From NCBI RefSeq assembly GCF_041435355.1, contig NZ_CP108442.1, forward strand, positions 3,782,001 to 3,846,000: DNA of 64,000 nucleotides, given 5' to 3'. Positions 60,989-64,000 of this stretch are shown here, piece by piece. The stretch comes from Streptomyces sp. NBC_01276 (GTDB lineage Bacteria; Actinomycetota; Actinomycetes; Streptomycetales; Streptomycetaceae). Numbering within the stretch: position 1 is the first letter of the stretch; every line of letters starts with the position of its first letter. The position numbers were made by a program, and so were the translations under genes. The notes beneath the pieces are model-generated. The model searched no databases, had not been told where the DNA came from, and worked only from the letters and a program-made list of their open reading frames with translations.

Positions 60989-62449
60989 TCAGCCCTGAGC
61001 GGCCGGGTCCGCCTGGGCGTCCCACCACTCCTTGAGGGCCACCACGGCGGCTTCGTGGCCCATCGGGCCGTTCTCCAGCCGCAGCTCCAGCAGGAACGCG
61101 TACGCCTTGCCCACCACCGGTCCCGGGCTGATCTCCAGCACCCGCTGGATCTCGTTGCCGTCCAGGTCCGGGCGGATCGCGTCGAGCTGCTCCTGCTCCT
61201 GGAGCTGCGCGATCCGCTCCTCCAGGCCGTCGTAGGTCCGGGACAGCGCGTTGGCCTTGCGCTTGTTGCGCGTGGTGCAGTCCGACCGGGTCAGCTTGTG
61301 CAGCCGGTCCAGCAGCGGGCCCGCGTCGCGCACGTAGCGGCGCACCGCCGAGTCCGTCCACTCCCCGTCCCCGTAGCCGTGGAAGCGCAGGTGCAGCTCC
61401 ACGAGCCGGGACACGTCCTTGACCATGTCGTTGGAGTACTTCAGCGCGGTCATGCGCTTCTTGGTCATCTTCGCGCCCACCACCTCGTGGTGGTGGAAGG
61501 AAACACGGCCGTCGCTCTCGAAGCGGCGGGTCCGGGGCTTGCCGATGTCGTGGAGCAGGGCCGCCAGCCGCAGGACGAGGTCCGGACCGTCCTCCTCCAG
61601 CGCGATCGCCTGCTCCAGCACGATCAGCGAGTGGTCGTAGACGTCCTTGTGCCGGTGGTGCTCGTCCCTCTCCAGCCGCAGCGCGGGCAGCTCCGGGAGT
61701 ACCCGGTCCGCGAGGCCGGTGTCCACGAGCAGGCCGAGGCCCTTGCGGGGGTGCGCGGACAGCAGCAGCTTGTTCAGCTCGCCCTGCACCCGTTCCGCCG
61801 AGACGATCTCGATCCGGTCGGACATCTCGCGCATGGCGGCCACCACCTCAGGGGCGACCTCGAAGTCCAGCTGCGCGGCGAACCGGGCAGCGCGCAGCAT
61901 GCGCAGCGGATCGTCGGAGAAGGACTCCTCCGGGGTGCCCGGGGTCCGCAGCACGCCGGCGGCCAGGTCCTCCAGGCCTCCGTGCGGGTCGACGAACCGC
62001 TGCTCCGGCAGGGCCAGGGCCATGGCGTTGACGGTGAAGTCGCGTCGGACCAGGTCCTGCTCGATGGAGTCGCCGTAGGAGACCTCGGGCTTGCGCGAGG
62101 TGCGGTCGTACGCCTCGGAGCGGTACGTGGTCACCTCGATCTGGAAGCCGTCCTTCTGCGCGCCGACGGTGCCGAAGGCGATGCCGACGTCCCATACCGA
62201 GTCGGCCCACGGCCGGACGATCTTCAGTACGTCCTGGGGACGGGCGTCGGTGGTGAAGTCGAGATCGTTGCCGAGACGCCCGAGCAGCGCGTCGCGGACG
62301 GACCCGCCGACCAGGGCGAGACGGAAGCCCGCCTCCTGGAAACGGCGGCCGAGCTCGTCGGCGACAGGGGCGACCCGCAGCAGTTCGCTGACCGCGCGGC
62401 GCTGCACCTGACTCAGGGCACTGGGGTTGTCTTCATTGGCGTTCGGCAC
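60989..62449 (-). CDS. cca: CCA-adding tRNA nucleotidyltransferase
   Basis: 486 residues, class II nucleotidyltransferase that builds the tRNA 3' CCA end. Motifs: LVGGSVRDALL, catalytic DLD in NDLDFTTDARP, RRDFTVNAMAL, PLRMLRAARFAAQL, followed by an HD domain (LRLAALLHDIGKPRT) that may give phosphatase or phosphodiesterase activity, as in E. coli. The first residue of the ORF (ATG 62449) is used. Diverges from the last gene. Confidence 0.95.
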   Translation of the reverse strand: MPNANEDNPSALSQVQRRAVSELLRVAPVADELGRRFQEAGFRLALVGGSVRDALLGRLGNDLDFTTDARPQDVLKIVRPWADSVWDVGIAFGTVGAQKDGFQIEVTTYRSEAYDRTSRKPEVSYGDSIEQDLVRRDFTVNAMALALPEQRFVDPHGGLEDLAAGVLRTPGTPEESFSDDPLRMLRAARFAAQLDFEVAPEVVAAMREMSDRIEIVSAERVQGELNKLLLSAHPRKGLGLLVDTGLADRVLPELPALRLERDEHHRHKDVYDHSLIVLEQAIALEEDGPDLVLRLAALLHDIGKPRTRRFESDGRVSFHHHEVVGAKMTKKRMTALKYSNDMVKDVSRLVELHLRFHGYGDGEWTDSAVRRYVRDAGPLLDRLHKLTRSDCTTRNKRKANALSRTYDGLEERIAQLQEQEQLDAIRPDLDGNEIQRVLEISPGPVVGKAYAFLLELRLENGPMGHEAAVVALKEWWDAQADPAAQG

Positions 62450-62633
62450 AACAGAAAAGGGTACGTGGCCCGCCCGGCAGGGGCTCCCTCGTTTCCCGGC
62501 GCCCCCGGTACCGGTGCCCCCGGCCCGTGGCGATCATGTGGAGCAAGGCGCGGCACTCGCGCACAGCGCACCTCGTTACCATTCGTGGACGCAGAAACGA
62601 CGACCACTGACACTTCGAGGGACGGGCGAGCGC

Positions 62634-64000
62634 GTGGCCGAGGCGGCAGACATCCAAGGGGCGGCTCCCGCCCCTGCCCGGCGCCGGTGGCTGCGGCGGG
62701 CGGTCGTCCTGCTGACCGGGACGCCGGTGCTGGCCGCCCTGATCTACGCCCCGGCCCCGCCGGCGCAGGCCGCAGACGGGTCCGTCGACGTCCAGCTGAC
62801 CGAGGTGTCCCCCAGCGCTCCCGTCAAGAGCGACACGCTCACCATCCAGGGCAGCGTGGTCAACAACGGCCGCGAGACGATCAAGGGTGCCCACGTCGGA
62901 CTGCGGGTGGGCCCCATGCTCGGCGACCGCTCGTCCATCGGCGAGGTGGCCGACCGGAAGGGCTTCCGGCCCGGGGTGGACCCGGGCGAGATCGATTCCG
63001 CCTTCGCCGTGAAGATCGACTCCCTGCCCTCGAAGGTCGACCAGCAGTTCACGATCAAGGTCCCGGTCAACAAGCTCGACCTGGGCGCGGACGGCGTGTA
63101 CCAGCTCGGCGTCTCCCTGTCCGGGATGACCGACAGCCGTCCGCACGAGCAGGTCCTGGGCATCCAGCGGACCTTCCTGCCCTGGCAGCCGGACCCCGCC
63201 GCGAAGCGCTCCTCCCTCACCTACGTGTGGCCGCTGATCTCCACCACGCATGTCACCGCCGAGACCGGCTCGGACGAGGTGCAGACCCCCGTCTTCCTCG
63301 ACGACTCCCTCGCCGACGAGCTGCGGCCCGGCGGCCGCCTGGAGCGGATGGTCTCGCTCGGCAGGGACCTCCCGGTCACCTGGGTCATCGACCCCGACCT
63401 GCTCACCACCGTCGACGCCATGGCCAAGGGGTACCGGGTCCGCAGCCCCGACCCCGACGGCAAGCCCGTGCAGGGCAGGAACAAGGCGCTGGCCGAGCAG
63501 TGGCTGAGCTCCCTGGAGACCGCCGTACAGGGCAAGAAGGTCGTCGCACTGCCCTTCGCCGACCCCGACATCGCCTCGCTCGCCCACCACGGCAAGGACG
63601 TCTCCGGCACCCTGGGCCAGCTGCGGCCCGCCACCGACAAGGCGAAGCAGGCCGTCGAGACGGTGCTCCACGTCACACCGTCCACCGACTTCTCCTGGCC
63701 CGTGGACGGGGCCATCGACCCGTCGATCGTCAACGTCGCCACCTCGGCCGGCGCGCACAACGTCCTGACCCGCAGCGACAGCCTCCAGGAGACGGGAACC
63801 CTCGGCTACGCCCCGAGCGCCGCCCGCCCGATCGGCGCGGGCACCACCGCCGTCGTCGCCGACGCCGACCTGTCCACCGCCTTCGACGGCGACATGGCCC
63901 GCGCCGGGAATTCCACGCTGGCCGTCCAGCAGTTCCTCGCCCACAGCCTCGCCCTCAACCTGCAGAACAGCGAAGAGCCCCGCAGCTACGTGGTCGCGCC
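62634..64000 (+). CDS. large secreted/membrane protein (DUF6049 type), cut by the right edge
   Basis: The frame from GTG 62634 stays open to the edge: at least 455 codons. A basic start (RRRWLRRAVVLLTGTPVLAAL) and A-Q-A near residue 46 form a signal peptide or anchor; the mature part begins ADGSVDVQLTEVSPSAPVKSD, a beta-sandwich-like domain, then a region with LPVTWVIDPDLLTTVDAMAKG resembling a TIM-barrel-like chitooligosaccharide-type fold. In other streptomycetes such a gene precedes murJ/mviN, so it may belong to cell-wall export. Start GTG at 62634 chosen by the signal sequence; function unknown. Confidence 0.75.
   Translation, partial: MAEAADIQGAAPAPARRRWLRRAVVLLTGTPVLAALIYAPAPPAQAADGSVDVQLTEVSPSAPVKSDTLTIQGSVVNNGRETIKGAHVGLRVGPMLGDRSSIGEVADRKGFRPGVDPGEIDSAFAVKIDSLPSKVDQQFTIKVPVNKLDLGADGVYQLGVSLSGMTDSRPHEQVLGIQRTFLPWQPDPAAKRSSLTYVWPLISTTHVTAETGSDEVQTPVFLDDSLADELRPGGRLERMVSLGRDLPVTWVIDPDLLTTVDAMAKGYRVRSPDPDGKPVQGRNKALAEQWLSSLETAVQGKKVVALPFADPDIASLAHHGKDVSGTLGQLRPATDKAKQAVETVLHVTPSTDFSWPVDGAIDPSIVNVATSAGAHNVLTRSDSLQETGTLGYAPSAARPIGAGTTAVVADADLSTAFDGDMARAGNSTLAVQQFLAHSLALNLQNSEEPRSYVVA

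Overview
The window is GC-rich actinobacterial DNA and almost certainly comes from a Streptomyces (or close relative) chromosome, near its replication origin. Evidence: the sporulation pair SsgA/SsgR, the lipid II branching enzyme FemX, F420-type luciferase-like oxidoreductase, a Rex-type operator on cydAB, GTG/TTG starts, and ten exact copies of the streptomycete parS site GTTTCACGTGAAAC. The order cca - MFS - ino1 - padR - PBP - GT87 - alr-like - femX - rpsF/ssb/rpsR/rplI - MATE - dnaB matches, from memory, the arm next to dnaA/oriC in S. coelicolor, so oriC probably lies beyond the right end. The species cannot be named.

Layout. 1-1942: leftward ABC exporter operon. 2197-5968: M24 peptidase translationally coupled to an EphD-like hydrolase/dehydrogenase fusion, then a MerR regulator. 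6073-7549: aquaporin and KptA. 7691-12645: an Hsp90-family protein overlapping a 1011-residue TPR protein; a hairpin covers the Shine-Dalgarno of the first. 12709-14618: luciferase-like oxidoreductase and HAD phosphatase, divergent around a parS. 14667-22586: leftward cydA-cydB-cydCD-GAF histidine kinase, behind a Rex operator. 22775-29340: cyclophilin-like protein, HisC, LacI regulator, metallophosphatase, membrane protein, aldo/keto reductase. 29510-34241: thiC with a TPP riboswitch, YibE/F protein, ssgA and ssgR. 34499-45214: small membrane protein, cupin, holin-like protein, PtpA-like phosphatase and PLP lyase, LysR, NUDIX, flavohaemoglobin-like protein, HAD, three parS in a row, two GNATs, an HTH_42 protein and a serine hydrolase. 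45224-50347: dnaB, a DnaA-box cluster, a MATE transporter, two parS, and the rpsF-ssb-rpsR-rplI operon. 50600-62449: small membrane protein, FemX, alanine-racemase-like protein, GT87, class A PBP, PadR, inositol phosphate synthase, MFS transporter, two parS and CCA-adding enzyme. 62634 to the edge: a secreted/membrane protein cut by the window.

How it fits together: the region mixes replication and segregation (dnaB, ssb, parS, DnaA boxes), translation (three ribosomal proteins, KptA, CCA enzyme), envelope synthesis (FemX, PBP, GT87), sporulation septation (SsgA/R) and low-oxygen respiration (cyd plus sensor kinase). No insertion sequence, phage, CRISPR array, rRNA or tRNA was seen; this is core chromosome. 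The observations most worth testing are the Hsp90-TPR pair with its occluded ribosome binding site, the DnaA-box cluster between dnaB and the MATE gene, and the sequence contexts of the parS sites.
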